From contig NC_060213.1 in assembly GCF_021130785.1 (NCBI RefSeq), positions 115,336,501 through 115,400,500 on the forward strand: a stretch of 64,000 nucleotides of DNA. Direction: 5' to 3'. The position numbers were made by a program, and so were the translations under genes. This DNA is from Homalodisca vitripennis (Eukaryota; Arthropoda; Insecta; Hemiptera; Cicadellidae). Positions 1 to 14,757 of the stretch are shown here, one piece after another. A model generated the notes under the pieces. It saw nothing but the letters and a program-made list of their open reading frames with translations, had not been told where the DNA came from and did not search any database. Numbering within the stretch: the first letter of the stretch is position 1; every line of letters begins with the position of its first letter.

Positions 1-1800
1 ATTGCTCTCCCCATTGAAATAATTAGGGATCGAAAGCACTGCATTGCAACTTTATTAGATAAAAAGTTTCTTCGTCCATTAATATTACTTTTAATATAGA
101 GTATAAATTCTTAATTCAGTTTCAATACGTTTAATATTCTGGTCCCCGGTATGGTAAATTAACTAGCATAATAAAACAGCTCGTATTTACGTTATTGATT
201 AAGATTGCCAGGTTGTCTTACAAATAAATATTGTTTAGGGTTATTAACAAATAAATATTAATATTGGTTTATTGATGGAACTAAAAGTAGAGGTATTTCA
301 TAAAAAGGAATAATTAAAAACTAGTAAAGGACCCAGTTCACTCGCGAAACCAATTAAGTTGGTTGATTTGATTACTTTCTCGATTAAGATTTCTTCCTCC
401 AACGTATTAATTAAATGTTTTATATTTTCTAGTCGATTCGCACTAAGTATTGTAAAAAGTGCAATGGGGTTTTCTATGGGTTTTGGTATTAGGTTGGTTG
501 GTTGGTATAGTTTTAACTTTACCTGTATAAATAATTTTTGTATTTAATTTTTTAAACTTTTAACCGCGTAAACTGGTAAGTTAATTGGTTTTTAAATATA
601 CACAAACCAGCAGGTAATTATTTGATTCCTAATATAACAATGAATTATTTGACAATATATGGGTAGGCAATCATATGCTTTATAAGTGAAAGAGGAAAAT
701 ACTTTTTTCAATGTAATAAATTAACAATAATAATTCTTACGGCAGAAAGAATGTTCGTGTTATGATTCTGGAAGCTACTTACTTACAATGCAATTAAATT
801 GAAATTTTAAACAAAATGTTTGTATACTAAAAGGTCTTTCGATCAAATACAAAACAGTTACAAAGAAGAAGTTATTCGTGGATGGCAGTACAGCTGGAGC
901 GTGGTTTGTTCATTACGGCTGCAGAGCATAAATACTTTATTTTTCTGTGTGTCTCGAATAGTGTGTGTGTTATATTTAGTCAATTTAGAGTTAATTTAAG
1001 TAGAGATAACAGATGTAGATTTCTGGCACATTCTGCAGATTCAGAGGTAATTTTAAACCGTCTTCTTGTCAAATTCCAGATTTCTAAAACGTCTGGCAGG
1101 TATTTTTGGAAATATGCAACGCCTAGTTGTGATCTGTACAAGGTTCCAGCACTGCAAACCTTTTGTTGAGTTGACAAATAGCGAGAGATGAAGGAAGACG
1201 AGTATGTTACAACACGAGTTACTTTTAGAAGAGGGGTTTACTTCTCTTGGAAGTGTCAGTGTAATGGAAATCACATACTTGCTAGTCAACATTCGGTTGC
1301 ATCACAGTTAGGAAAAGTAAAGAGGGAGTTATTTAACAGCATTATTTGACACCACCGTAAAAATCGTGGATAGATATCATGGAAGATAGAAATAAATTAG
1401 ATTGTTCTGCATTTGTACGAAAATAAATGAGGGCATCTAATATGAAAATATAGTTTTACGACTGAAAGTTGTGCATAAATGGTTTTGTACATATTTTTTG
1501 TTTTAATATTATGGCAATTAGCTGGAATTACATTCCGTATACAATATCATATTGCATTGCAAAGGAAGGGGTTGCCTAACCTAACGTTACATGATGGTAA
1601 AAAAGTTCCTCAATGCTTACCCATGGAGCAATACAATATCTTAATTTAATAATTATTACTATATTAAAATGTTTCATTTTTAAATTACCTCTGACTTTAT
1701 TAACGATGAGAAAATTTAATGTAAGTAAATTAAAATGTTTTGTTGCCGCCTTACAAGGAACATAACAGAGCCTTATATATTGCTTTGAGATCTGCAGAAG
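1..1800. other. AT-rich non-coding stretch
   Basis: No supported gene. Open frames here are under 100 codons, lack recognisable domains and overlap one another on both strands (for example around 880-1290), as expected by chance. I see no exon with clear splice signals, RNA gene or repeat. Confidence 0.6.
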
Positions 1801-1839
1801 TTCGCAATACTAATTCCGGATTTAGAATATTCTACTTGA

Positions 1840-1935
1840 TCCCTGCAAAGTAATGACACACTCGACGGAGTAATATAGTTCTGTCTTACCCTCCATTCTC
1901 ACCTCTTTATAGAATTTAATCAAAGAGTGTTATTA
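1840..1935. repeat. dispersed repeat, copy 1
   Basis: This segment aligns by eye with 4890-4955. Both read gag-n-aatat-n-gttct, then a C/T-rich run, then tagaattt-n-at-n-aaag. Both are on the plus strand and diverged. The family is not recognised; it may be part of an old non-autonomous element. Confidence 0.4.
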
Positions 1936-2019
1936 TTTTTGAGAACATTCATGTACGAGTTTAACTGTAGTAAGATATAATTTTTGTGCTTCATTATTTT
2001 GTCAGTGTGAACAAAAGTT

Positions 2020-2180
2020 ATAAATAGCGCGAAATAATAGCTCGAACCAGCACCAGCAGAAGTTATTAACACTGTCCCCTGGCTACCATTCAAGTCTGTT
2101 TGAACAATGCTCAACATATAACTTATCTCCGTCCATGAGAACTCTTTTTCAGCCATCTCTTGTGCCAACATCTGGCCGTA
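2020..2180 (-). repeat. inverted partial copy of the 32.1/34.5-kb dispersed repeat
   Basis: Read on the minus strand, this segment matches 34480-34640. Shared words include the stretch around ATGGACGGAGATAAGTTATG, TTCAAACAGACTTGAATGGTAG and CCAGTGGAC. It is shorter than the two plus-strand copies. The small frame read here (2-kb minus strand) is only a translation of the repeat and has no known domain. Confidence 0.6.
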
Positions 2181-4730
2181 ATATATGCTAGTATGAAAAA
2201 CATTTAGATTAAGTGATCGAGAATGTTACTTACTGATCCATGTAATGGTTACCCGGACAACTAGGCTAACTCAACATTGGTGGCAGAAATATAATTCATT
2301 GAAACCAGAAATGCTCATACACGTGGAATCCCAAAAACAAACACCACATTCAATTTCTTATAACCATATTCACTATTTATTATAAAAAACGATCTTCTAC
2401 CGAATTGAAGAAAAGCCCGATTAAGTGAAAATTTGATCTCCTAGAATATCATAATTTTTTTGTAATAAAAATGAAACTGACGAAAATCTAAATAAAACTT
2501 AAATTTTCATTTATAATCCTACATACATACTGAATATTTGAAATCTTCAAGAAACAACTTGCATGAAGTCTTTTCAAGTAACCTACATAAATGTTGGTGG
2601 TATACTGGAATAAACAGTTTGTTACAAAATGTATTTTATAAGTATTGGTTCAAAGTATATCTATAAAAGGAAATAAATGATCTTATTTTTAAAACAATGG
2701 TGAGCTTATGATTATCAGTTTCTACTTATTGATATAAAGGGGCCTCACTTATTTCTTTTATTTCAATGTATATATTGTATATATTTTACTTTTAATGTTA
2801 TTGATAATTTACGAAGTAACAATAAACTGAATATATTTTAAAATGACTTTAAAGTGAAGCAATAGTCTGAAGAATTTTTAAATTTTGTACATACAGTACA
2901 TTATTAATGAATATTGAAATATAACTTGATAAGTCAAACATCAATAAGGAAGATTCCTCAATGGGAGTTACTAAGAGGTGGGTAGTCATAAAATTTTGTA
3001 TTTTTGAAGCTGTTATAGATGATAGTGAAGGATTGAATAAACAAAAAAATTGAAAATGTGCACAGTGCACATCTTTTTTGCACATCTTTCAATCGGACCC
3101 TTTTTATAGCTACGAATATTCATACATATATAGATTTTTGCAAGCATGATTTAGAGTTTTAATAAAATTATCTTGTAATGAAAAGTACTATTCTACTGAT
3201 TTAATCATCTTAATGATTTAAACGTGTTTAACAAATTCTAAATTATTTCAAAAATTTACAAATAATATCAAAGATTTTTCTGTGATTGTTTCAGGATGTG
3301 CTCGTTTACTGTGGAAAATCACATTTCTTAGGCGTATGTCAATATGATTTAATTCTGTCTTCAATACATGTTCTCATCTACCAGAACCATAATGCTAATT
3401 TAAACATGTCTTACTTCACTATATCTTATACAATGTAGTCCAATCTCGTTAGGGCTTCTGGCGTACAAAACAAAGCATTTAAACTTTATTTCATAAAGAA
3501 ATTGTGAAATTTTCTGAGTATTGAATAAAATAGATCTCCAGATACAGTATATAAATATAAATTATTTCCAAACCAATTAAGAAAGTTTCCTTGGTCTGAG
3601 AAGAAATGGTCTAATTTAGTACAATACAAAAATAAACTGAAGGTTACGTTGCTTCTTTTCGTTTCTGCAGAACATTGCTATTCTAATCAATACGTATAGC
3701 TTATTTTTAAATTAGTTCATACAAAATTCACGTACTGTATTGGAGTGTAGAATCTTTTATTTCTGAACTCTTTTATAAGATTTTGTTACGATCTTCACAG
3801 TTTAGATTGGGAAGAAACTTTCGTGTTAAATATACCATAAATACTTGAGCCCAGATTAAGTTCCAGTTCAAGGAGACTTATTCATGTTCCCTTGTAAAGT
3901 CTAGAGTTACCTGCTAATAGTTTTAACGTAGAATTTTTGTAAAACTATACATGAAATTATATTATTATGTAGACGGAAGCCATTTCCTTTACAATTTACA
4001 TTTATTTTATTAATAATGTTGAATTTAGTGAAGATATTATGTTTTATGCTCCATCAAAACAACGTAGTAGACGGAGGTTAGACAGATTTTGGCTCATACT
4101 TAGTTTTGATATAATAAAACTAAAAGGTGACCTTTTATTTTCAAATATGAACCATAAATACTAGAATCATTAGTTGGAAAATATTATATATGCAAATGAC
4201 CTCAATATTTTTAAAATGATAACTTATATTATTTATTCTATCCAGTGTCAAATTTCAGAGACTTGTTACTTTAACTACTTAATACAATAAATCAAAGGCG
4301 TTTATAGCTTTAAATATCTTGCACAGATTAAAGAATTGTAAGTTAAATTTCCTCTCTTTAAAATTATCTTCTAAATCTTTGTGGGTTCACACACAAAATA
4401 TAATTTATATTTTCCAAATATTACAATACTATTTTATTATAACTAGAGATAATTCAATGACATTTATTTGGATTAAACATTAGATATTTGTACTGGCTAA
4501 AACGTTTAAACTACTGACACAATGGTTCTGAAACATACCAATAGGTGAAACTTTTATATGATTTCGTAGGCTGTAGGTGCTAAACGAGTAGGTTGTAGGC
4601 TTACAAAAGAGTAGGGTGACATAATTAAGAAGCTATAAATTCACATATTTAATTATGTCCAGAAAATCACATATTAAATTTTGGTTTTATATACCCATTT
4701 TGAGATTCCAATTGTGGCAGAGTTTAAATA
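2181..4730. other. AT-rich non-coding stretch
   Basis: Nothing supported: no frame longer than 80 codons, no domain and no clear repeat. Confidence 0.6.
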
Positions 4731-4889
4731 AACACACAGCATAGAGGGATTTTATTACAATGTCCAATTCGGGCCTCTCAAACCCTACACCAATGACGTG
4801 TATTTTCTACTGAAAACGTAAGTAGCTTAGTGTACTGATTCCTGATGTGAAATTGTACACGATCGCAGACAAGTAATAAAACGCTCTTG

Positions 4890-4955
4890 CAGAGGGAATA
4901 TTGTTCTCTCATCTCACCTTCTGATCTCACCCTTTCGTAGAATTTCATTAAAGGC
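4890..4955. repeat. dispersed repeat, copy 2
   Basis: Plus-strand match to 1840-1935, with substitutions and small indels. It is bounded on both sides by ordinary AT-rich DNA. Confidence 0.4.
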
Positions 4956-5678
4956 TATTGTCTGTGTATCTGTGCTTTGCTCGTGTTTCTGAGAGAGTAT
5001 TACAATTGCATTACTAAGTCTTAAGTTATTTATAAAATGGAACGTATGGAAGTGTAGCAAATTTAATAATGCATAAATACCTTTAGGACGAAGCGTTATT
5101 GAATGTTAATGAAGCTGTCAAACGCAAAAGGAGTTAAGCATTACATGAAAGGTGTATCGGGTTTCATATCAAGCGAAAGATTCTTCGTGATGTTATTATT
5201 GCATAAATTATAAGTGTATCGATATTATCAGCAAATACCATCTCCGTTACATATAAATGGAATATTGTTGAAAAATATACCAATACCTCTGAAAGTTTTG
5301 CAGGTAAATTGGTTCAGTAGCTAATACTCTTAAAAGTTTCAATAAAAAATTATTAGGGTGCTTTTCTTTACAATACGTATGGAAACAGTCTTATTACATT
5401 TACTTATCGAAATAATTATAAATCCCAAATTTCTCTGAAACCAATTATTAAATTAAATTTGATATTTTTGAAAGAAATGTTTATTTAAAACTGTAAAAAA
5501 ACTAAAAACAAATATGACTACTATTTATATGAACCATTATACTATAGTTAATCATTGCACTTGCGATTAAATCAGTCAAGAACAACGATGGATTATGGAT
5601 TTTGAGTTCATCTTGGATTCAATATTTAGTATAATTGTTTATATTTAATTGACGCAGAGCCAAAGTATTGAATGAGGT

Positions 5679-5978
5679 TCATTCATTTAGAATATTAGAT
5701 GTTTTTGACGTTAGTAAGCTTTGTCGTAATACCCAGCAGGAATCACTTCTCTCTAGGTTTATACCTTCAAGTTTAACCCACACTGGGTACAGAAAAAAAC
5801 CGATGTCAATCAAATCTGGGTCTAATCTACTGCGGGAGATGACCGTTACATTTCCCGTAGCAGGGTTCGTTTCATAACTATCTGAGGTTCTTACTAGCCT
5901 CAACAAGGGTGTGCCACCCCCTACATTTGACCGGAGAGGTTGGTTCAGAGCTGGCCTCCCCTTCTTCCGAGGAGGCAT
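5679..5978 (-). other. open frame of 99 codons with an AT-hook-like start; coding status doubtful
   Basis: The frame begins MPPRKKGRPALNQP, in which a basic RKKGRP core resembles an AT-hook (minor-groove DNA-binding motif, normally centred on GRP). A Gly/Arg-rich patch follows, and the C-terminal half has no recognisable motif. The 5' part lies in a locally GC-richer patch (about 5880-6070) that contains a short inverted repeat near 6020-6040 (gatagg/cctatc). No upstream promoter, splice site or similar copy elsewhere in the window was found. It could be a degraded gene fragment, a piece of a transposable element or chance. I give it no function. Confidence 0.15.
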
Positions 5979-5989
5979 GACCTTGAAAT

Positions 5990-8900
5990 TAGTGCCCTAA
6001 TTCTTTGTCATTCTCGATAGGAGGTGGCGCCTATCCCGTAACCTTACTCATCCTGAATATCCGGTCACTCCCAACACTAACGAAATTTCCATTACATTAT
6101 TTACGTTTTTAACTCTTATTCCTAAGAAATTGCATGCAAATCTACCCGGTAGTTATGGTGTGCTTGAGTGCATGATAGTTAATTACTTTTAACAGTATTA
6201 TATTTATAATCGAATTAAAATTTTTACGTATTTTTCTTGAATCCCAATATAATGAGAGGAATATAGTATACTTGACAACCTGGAACGTTATAAAAATACC
6301 AATGAAGCGGAATTTGTTATAAACGCCAAGGAAATTCAATAATAATGTTTGGTTTGAAGTTTTTCTTTTGAGCCACTCTTAGCTGCAGGAGATTTCTTAC
6401 TGTTGAGTTGTACAGTTAAAGTTTATACGTACAATTTAAAACTTTAACATTAACTTTATACGTATAATTTAAAGGTGGCCGATTTTGAACTTGGAGTTTG
6501 CCCTACATAAAGTGAGTTTCCTCAAAACAAAGACTGTTTTCTACCCGGCTCATGTATTATTGTTGCTTAGTTTAAACTTTAAGACGAGAGGCAAGCTAAT
6601 ATTTCACAAATTATGTTTTAGTTCTCGTTAGATTATAAACCAATACTAATTCTGTTAGTGTTTTCATAATGTCAAACATCACATTTGTTTAAATAAACTT
6701 TTTAACGATTTCCAGTAAATTATAAAAACCACATTTTTACTTTCTCTTGATTTATTTTACGCTGAAATATTTTCTTGCCTTTTTAAAGGATTGCTTTAAG
6801 CTGTATCGTATTGTTAAGGCTGTGGCTTTTTAATCGAGAGGTCACGAGTTCAATTCACAAGAAGATCAATGGTTAATGGGTAAACAACAGGTATCCAAAA
6901 AATGTGTATTGAAATTTGTTCTAATGATACATTGTAGAAGAATCCCTTTAAAAATAATAAGAAAACCTTATTGAATATAATGAATATAGGGTGGTAAATG
7001 AAGTCAGTGCTCTGTGTTCCAGTTAAAAACATTATCTCAAAAATTAATAAACGGTTGAGTTTTCAAGATAAATACTGAAGCTGAGTAAGAATTTCTAATT
7101 TCAATGAACTGTAATGTTGTTATAATCAGATAACGCTTTGTCCAAACTTATCGGGTAAATACCAGTTACATGAACTAATCAATAAAAGTACAAAATAAAT
7201 TTGGAAGTGATCACTTAGACATATTAATCTTACCAAGGTGGTGGGGAAGTAATATTTACTAAGTACTTGTAGTAGATGCTGTGGGCCAGAGCACTTTACA
7301 GTTCGAGAAACGGAGTTGAGTTTAGAGTAAGCAGAGAGCGAGAGAGAGAGTCCAAATATTAACTCCACAAAGCCTGTGTGGATTCCACTTGCTTTGACAT
7401 CGCAGGCTGTCATATTCTAGTTGTTTGTTAATGATAGAATGAAATACTACCCTGTAAGAATAATTACTACAAGTGGTAATACGGCACTTGATACCTATTG
7501 ACATGTCTGTTATTATGTATGCAATGTTGCCAAGCATGTAGAGTATGATAACGCATGGTGGTCGTATTAGGCATCAAGATGATGTGTTTGACCATTGTGG
7601 TGGCTTTATCCTACATTAGCTGGAGAGTACCAGAAGCTAGTTTTATGATACTGAGGCATGAGCTCATCCTATATGGCCAAAGCAAGCCACAACATGTGTA
7701 TTATTAAGTATTAAGAGCTCAGATATAAATTGGCTCTGAGTGGTATGCAAGCCAAGAAGATATTTAATTTTTCAGAGATTGGCTCTGTATCTAAGTTATA
7801 TGTGCTAATAAGATCGTACATTTATCGTGCACGATCACTTGGTACAAAATATGATCATATCATAGTGCAGTCACTAATAACTTGGGTTTGACATCTTTAC
7901 TGCTTAAAGGAATATATAATGTGCTTTTCTATGACTGTAATATGAACCATTCTAGTTGGATCAAGTTAGACATTAGAGCTGCCTTACTTTTTCAGGAACA
8001 GTATAGTCTGGAGTCATGTGGTCTATTATATGTTTCAGATGGAAAGTTAAAAGATGTCAGTGTCATATATCCTAATTTTTCTTTTTAAATTTCTTCCTTT
8101 AGTGATATATATTTTCCTTTTTGTTTTGATTTATATAACTGTTCATTATACATAATTATGTCAAAGTTCATCACGTTATTAAATGTTATATTTTGTATGG
8201 TATTGATTAAAATGATCGGTTATAATTTGATTGTAAGTCTTTTTGTTAAGTAAATTTTATTACACATCTACTAAATCATATAGACTTCTATAAACTATAT
8301 TTAAAACTTACTAAACCTCTCAACTGCATTTTTTTATAAAATATGTATTCTCTAAGGGGTACGTATTAAAACATCCGAAGGACGTGAATGATTGCTTGAT
8401 TGCTTTACCACTATATCAAGCAAACTAAATTAAGGAATATTTAGCTAAATTACATACTAAAACGTAAATAATCTTTTTAAAACCCTACACAAAAATAATT
8501 CAAATTCACGGCCAAGTAAATGTTACGTCTCTATGTTTATAATAATAATTTATTTCTTACATTAATCATAACTCACTGTAAAAGTTACATCGATTTCACT
8601 CAACTACAGCGAAAACTCGAAGTAAACTCAATAAACACTCTTTTAAACGTTAAATGATCAGAACGACAATATTATTGCAGCTTAACAGAAGCAATCATTA
8701 GAGAAATAAGGCAGAAATACATTTTCCGTTAATTATCGTCAAACTCATCTACTGCTATCCAATTAGTTTAATTTGCTTAACGTAGTGACAAATAAACAGT
8801 CACTTAATAGCAGATTATAGTGCAGTTCACTACTTCAATGTGGGTTTGATGCTTGAAAGAGCAATTTAGATTTGGCTAATACATCATATAATGTGGGTAG

Positions 8901-11900
8901 AGTATGAGATTATACCTTAAGTTAAAATTACTAGCAAGTGCATTGAGTGTGACTAAAATATACTTGGAGGGCTTTTAATTAAATGTTTAACCTGCAATGA
9001 AGAAGTATCAAACTTTACTTATCTTCACAAAACGTTTAAAATAAGGATCAGGAGAATAATTAACTAAACATTAATAACTTAGTGCAACAGTTAGTGGTTT
9101 AAATAACTGCATACAAAACAAATACTTTCTTCCTACATTATGTCAATCCATTATTAAATAGTTTTCTTCCCTCATCCAGTTGATTACATTTTGGAAGGAC
9201 TCCCATACATACAATTTTATTTTTATTAATGAACTAAAACGTTATTGAGTATAGGTACCTTTTTTTATTTTATTAAAAAAATTCTCGTATTTAAATTTTT
9301 ATATCACAATTCAATTAGAATCTTGAGTTTAGATCTATTTAATTTTACGCTTAGCCATATTATTCTTATTGCTGGCCAAAACAGAAAAGTACGTAGTTAA
9401 TTATACTCAGTACTTGCCATAATTGTAATATTTACAACGTACTCTCAGCAACACTACGAGTTCTCAGATGTTCTGCTTAGCATTGTTTCAACATCAGACA
9501 TCTGGGTTATCAACGAGTTCCATCAGGTTTCTCACTCAGAAATCCAGTGTAATCGAAATGGAGATGTATTTTCATTATCTCAATAGATCCACAATTGAGT
9601 GCACTAAGGTGTTTTAGGCACGACCGCAAGCACGGATTAACACAGCTACACATAAAACAGCTGTAGTCAACATTCGCAGTGGATCGACCCTTCACACTAC
9701 GTAATGGTAGACTTAAAGAGATTCAGACAGATGTCGCACAGACAGATGGATTGATTTTATATATTTTGTCTTCACATTAAAAGTGCTATTTCCTACACCT
9801 ACAGGAAACTAAATTTTTGTTAAGTGTCTATGGCTTCTATAGCAACAGTTTTTGTTCCGACTGACAGAGGAAAAAGATAAAGGCGGATTGACCTTTTGGC
9901 CATTTTATTTTAATTTCACCTCGGACCAAGATGGACCTGTTGTGAATAGTGAGCTTAGCTCTAGTTCAACTTGCTCTTATTGTAATGCTGTACCAGTCTT
10001 GACTTCTCGTGTCATGTTCATCTGAATAGATAAAAATAGCGGCAATGAAGATGTTCAAAATTAACTATTTTGAACAATCATGGTAGCTTCGACATCAGAG
10101 ACACATGGAATACAAACAATAGTGTAATCTAGGTGACAAGGTATTCTCATTGTATTACTAGTTGTTCAATTGAGTGCACTTCGACCTAGAAGCATAGTGG
10201 AGCAACTAAATTTTCTATATATAACGTTGCTACGGTGAGAAATGTTAATAACTATAAACATTCCAAAACTTACTAAATTATCAAAAGTCACTAGCACAGT
10301 TCTGTCAATGGTTATCGTATCAATAAAGGCAGAAGGCCATTCAGAGACTGCTCTTTGACTTGTGATCCTAAAATCAATAAGTTTTTCTTTAACCAAGTTC
10401 CAATCCAATAGTGTAACTAAGTATCTGGAGTTATTCTTTAAATAATATCGCACAGACGAGCGAACAGAAAGACTTATGAAATTTCCCTTGTTACGTATTT
10501 AATAAAATGTGTTTTATTTATTGAACTGAAGCATGAGGGATAAGAATTCATTAATGAAATCATAGATTTAAAAGAGAACTGTAAGATGATAGGGTTATCC
10601 TTGCGCTTGCGTTAAGTAGTTTAAATGTAAAATTTTCATAAAAACAATGTAACTATAAAAATTATCCAGTAAACAATAGTATTTTATTAAGAGTATAAGT
10701 ATTACTAATTTAAGAAATTCCATCACGGTGTAAGATGAAATATCATATACGATCATGTCAGTCTGTTTCAAAATGTGTTCCAATATTGTGTTTTATAGCT
10801 TTCATACAAATGTTTCAAGACGAATGAAATATTCATTCATTGTGTCTAAATACGAATCTTGGTTGCAATATTATCTTATTAGCAGCTGATAACAAGATAC
10901 TGTTGATAAAAAAACAACCAGGAAGTGGTGGACGAGGTGTGACGTAACCTGCTATCCGACCAATTTGGCTTCAGGGTCATGCATGTGCTATACGTCTACG
11001 TCTTTTCGAATGACTAACTTATATTTATCTTTACATTTTTAAAATATCTGACGAAGAGAACCTCCCGTTGAAATACGTAGTGATAAATCTATATAAAACA
11101 CAATTTTAGAACTAATTGACAAGGTAAGATTCCATACATTTTACAATTACCACAGCTTCTCAGCCACAACATACATACAGCTATTTTCAATAATATATTG
11201 CTAATAGAGAATTGGGTTCTAAATATTTGATTTTACCAGTTTTTAAATATGTTAATAAAAGTAATGAAAATTATATATCTAAAATAAGTTAAAAGAAATC
11301 TGCTTCCCAATGGACTGCTTTCAATTTAACAAGAGTACTGAATTTCGCCATAATATAGCGGATATTATATATTACTGTGTTATTCGCGTCATATTTTAAA
11401 ATGACCATAGATGAATATTAACCAATTAATATTGCCCATTATGCACGCATGTAAAATCGACCATTAATTGATCGCAGGTGCCTAAATAATTGTCTAGCAA
11501 TTCCAACCATTTTTAGATGTTGTATTCCACGAATATTGTAATGTAACATTTTAATGGGCCACATTGTTTAGAAATCAAATATAACGGGTTGTTAATGTTA
11601 ACGGAATTTGGTTTGCATTATACATTTTTAAATATATACTTTACGGTTGGCCTCATTGAAATCTATCCTAGTGTTGTTATATTCGATTATTTTTTTTTCT
11701 ATAAAGATTTATATTTATTAATTTAGTTACTAGTAAGTCCTTGTCTAGTTACTAGTAATAAAGGCAAACACATAATAAAATATACACACCTGGAAAAAAA
11801 TTTAATAAATTACAAGATTATGAACAAAAACCTAACCGCATATATATGTCTATGCTTAATAGTACCTAATTTGTAGACTTTGCAGCTGATGGTTAACATT

Positions 11901-14750
11901 GATAGTCCAAAATTCAAAAAGCCTCTCTTGGCCAAGAACATGTAAATTTTAATACAAAACCTAGTTACTACTTTCCTGTACTTTCAAATTTTAAGCATAT
12001 ACTTGGTTTGTTCTGAGTGGTGGAACCATGAAAAAAGTCATCGAAATATCTGTCTTGTTTTTTAACGTATTTAAATGCAGCTTAATATTTTTTTCAATTT
12101 ATTTACCTGAAAATCACATCAGGCAGTTTGAAGTTCTTACATAAAATAAATGTTTTTATTTTAAAAACATACAGAAAATGTTTAAATTTTTCCCATATTT
12201 TTTAAGACATAAACACAAACCCTCTTCACAAATAATAGTTCACTACTTTTGCTTGTTTTTTAAACTTGTGCCTAGCAGATACAATTGTTTGACAGAATTT
12301 ATACTTCTATGGTTTCACCATATACACGTATATGTGAACTGGGCACATTTAACACTACAAAAATATTAACATTTTAATAAAACTATAACATATGAAGTCC
12401 TTAGAATATCATATTTAAATTTTAGATATAACCCAAACAACGCAAATAATCCATACAAAACACATACAACAATGTAATAGAAAGAAACTCATGTGAGATT
12501 AGCAAACTTTATCCTAGTTTAGAATATATAGCAAATTTTTATTTATTAGAGCCAAAAATATATTTATTTCAACACGAATGAAATGAGTCTAATTACAATG
12601 TAAGCCGTTGCACCACAATGTTTGAAAGAAGTTCTATTTTTATGAAGATGTTGTTTTTACGACGATATTGTATATAATGAAGATTTATAACTCTAAATTT
12701 TGAAAAGGTAAATTACCTTCTTCTAATAGACAATACATAGCATCTGTACAATGACCGACGTCATGGAAATTCTTTCAACAAATTATTCTTTGTTGATGAC
12801 AACATAAAACACTGGAAAGTGGTAAAGACAGACGGAGAAAACGATTCTGATAACAATGAACCGAAGTTACAATGAGTCAACGTGATGCAAAGATACAGCC
12901 AGACCGGCCTAATTTCTCGTTAACTATTACCGTCAGGGAAACTGACTAACCTTGAAACGAGTGCGTATGATTCTAATTCTCAGAAACAATTTACCTAAAC
13001 AAAAGGCTGCACTAAACAAAAGAGACAGTTTTAATGAAACTGTATACAACAAACAATTGCAAAGAAGAGCAAAGCATTTTTTGTATTCTTATTTTATTTC
13101 TAGTTTTTATACTTTATCTCTGAAAAGAAGTGTATTAAAATGGCATATTACTTTTTTAATTACCTTTATTGTTTAATGTGTAGCATGTTAATTTCTGTCC
13201 ATCTGTAATCTGTTGTGTTTAATTGAAATCCTGAATTATTTAAATAACTCCTAATCTCAAGTAGACTTAGATATAATTGTAGAACCTGCTATCCCTCCTA
13301 TACACGAGGTGGCCCCTACCACCCCTTAGTTTAGGTGGCCCTTACCTTAACTAAGTCCTATCACTCAGAAAGTAAGCGAGAAGTTCCTTTTAGGACAAAG
13401 TGTATTGAGAAAATCCCTCAGCTTCTAAAATGAACTTAAATAAACACATCTTTTTCAGTCAGTTGGTTTAATAATTTCTTACTTCACCAACTAATCAGAG
13501 ATGTGCGTGTCTTTGTGTGCTTTATTATATTTCACTTCATGTAAGATTCGTCTCACCGCATCAATCAAAGGAGGCCACAGATGTGGTTGTTTTAACATTA
13601 ACAAAAGTTATAATGATGTGGTTCCCTCAAGCGGCACACCCGGCGCCTTATCCTGGGCTGTAAATAAACATTAAACGCTAGATTAACCCTTGAACTTATT
13701 TTTAAAATTATGTGCAAATCCTCTTTCAGTCCGATTTTAACTTAACGCAAATGAGATTTAAATTTAAATACCCCGTTCATCCGTTGTCTACAAGAGAGGT
13801 ATGTATAACTTTGTTACTGACCTCTCATATTAATATAGTTTTATGTTCACCTGCTTATAATAATGCTCTGTCTTCGTAAGGATATGTACACAAAAGCACA
13901 CTCGTAAATTATGAAAAGTTATATTAACTCACTGATATTTCGAGGTATGAGGCCTCTTACTAAATTATAAATTTGCCTAAAAGCGCATAGAAATTAATTT
14001 CTATACCTCCATTTTCAATTTTTAGATTTAGTTTGTAGTTGTGATGTAGTTCTATCTGACCGTAACATTTAAATTTTTACCGGATTATTTGTAAATAGCA
14101 AGTTTTATTATAAGCGCAGTTGCGAAAATGACATCAGATCAAATGTATGTTTGATCACAATTATTCATCGACCGCAATTTTTTTACTGTTCAAATGCCTA
14201 ACGTTTTCGTGTCAGTCACTTCGACATCTGTCGGATTCAAAGCCTGTTCATAATTCTATTACTACTCAGGAATCCCAAAGGTGAATACATGTGTTTTTAA
14301 TAAAACTAGCAATAAAGATATAAGAAATCAAAAACAATGAAAGATACTTTTAATAATTCATAAAATCATTTTAATATATTTTAGATATCATCACGTGAAC
14401 TTAAATAACTAATGGAAACTATAATGTTGGCGAGGAAAAAGTCATTCTAAATAAGCCAGAATCACATGTGAAGTATGAGAGAACTTTAATAAAAGTCTGA
14501 ATTTAAAACTGACGGTTACTATTGCGAATGTTATAATCACAGCAGGTCTAAAACATAAAGTCGAAGGCACTTGTTATACTGTGTTCATGATATTTGAAAT
14601 AGTACTATAACCTTGGAAGATGCAATGAAATTTTGTTAATGACATCAACAAACATATCTGGAAGGTGAAATTTAATTGTTATTTACCCATATCTATCATG
14701 AATCAAATACTGTTATCTGAATAGTAAAAATATATTGTGGTAGTAAAATA
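5990..14750. other. long AT-rich non-coding stretch
   Basis: About 8.8 kb with no supportable gene. All frames are below 100 codons and featureless. Minor structure includes a tRNA-like fragment near 6.8 kb, a short GA run near 7.34 kb and a small GC-richer patch near 13.29-13.34 kb with a repeated aggtggccc word. An intron or intergenic region are equally possible. Confidence 0.6.
6811..6858 (+). repeat. tRNA-like fragment (possible SINE head relic)
   Basis: The text ggctttttaatcgagaggtc followed by acgagttcaattc resembles the anticodon arm, variable loop and T-arm (B-box) of a tRNA of the Lys(TTT) type. No matching acceptor stem or clear D-arm is seen, so this is not a functional tRNA gene. 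It is probably a remnant of a tRNA-derived SINE. Confidence 0.35.
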
Positions 14751-14757
14751 ATATACC

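Noticed and set aside
882..1292. Overlapping 80-95-codon frames on both strands
   Set aside because: No motif, mutual overlap and no conservation; expected by chance in a locally less AT-rich stretch.
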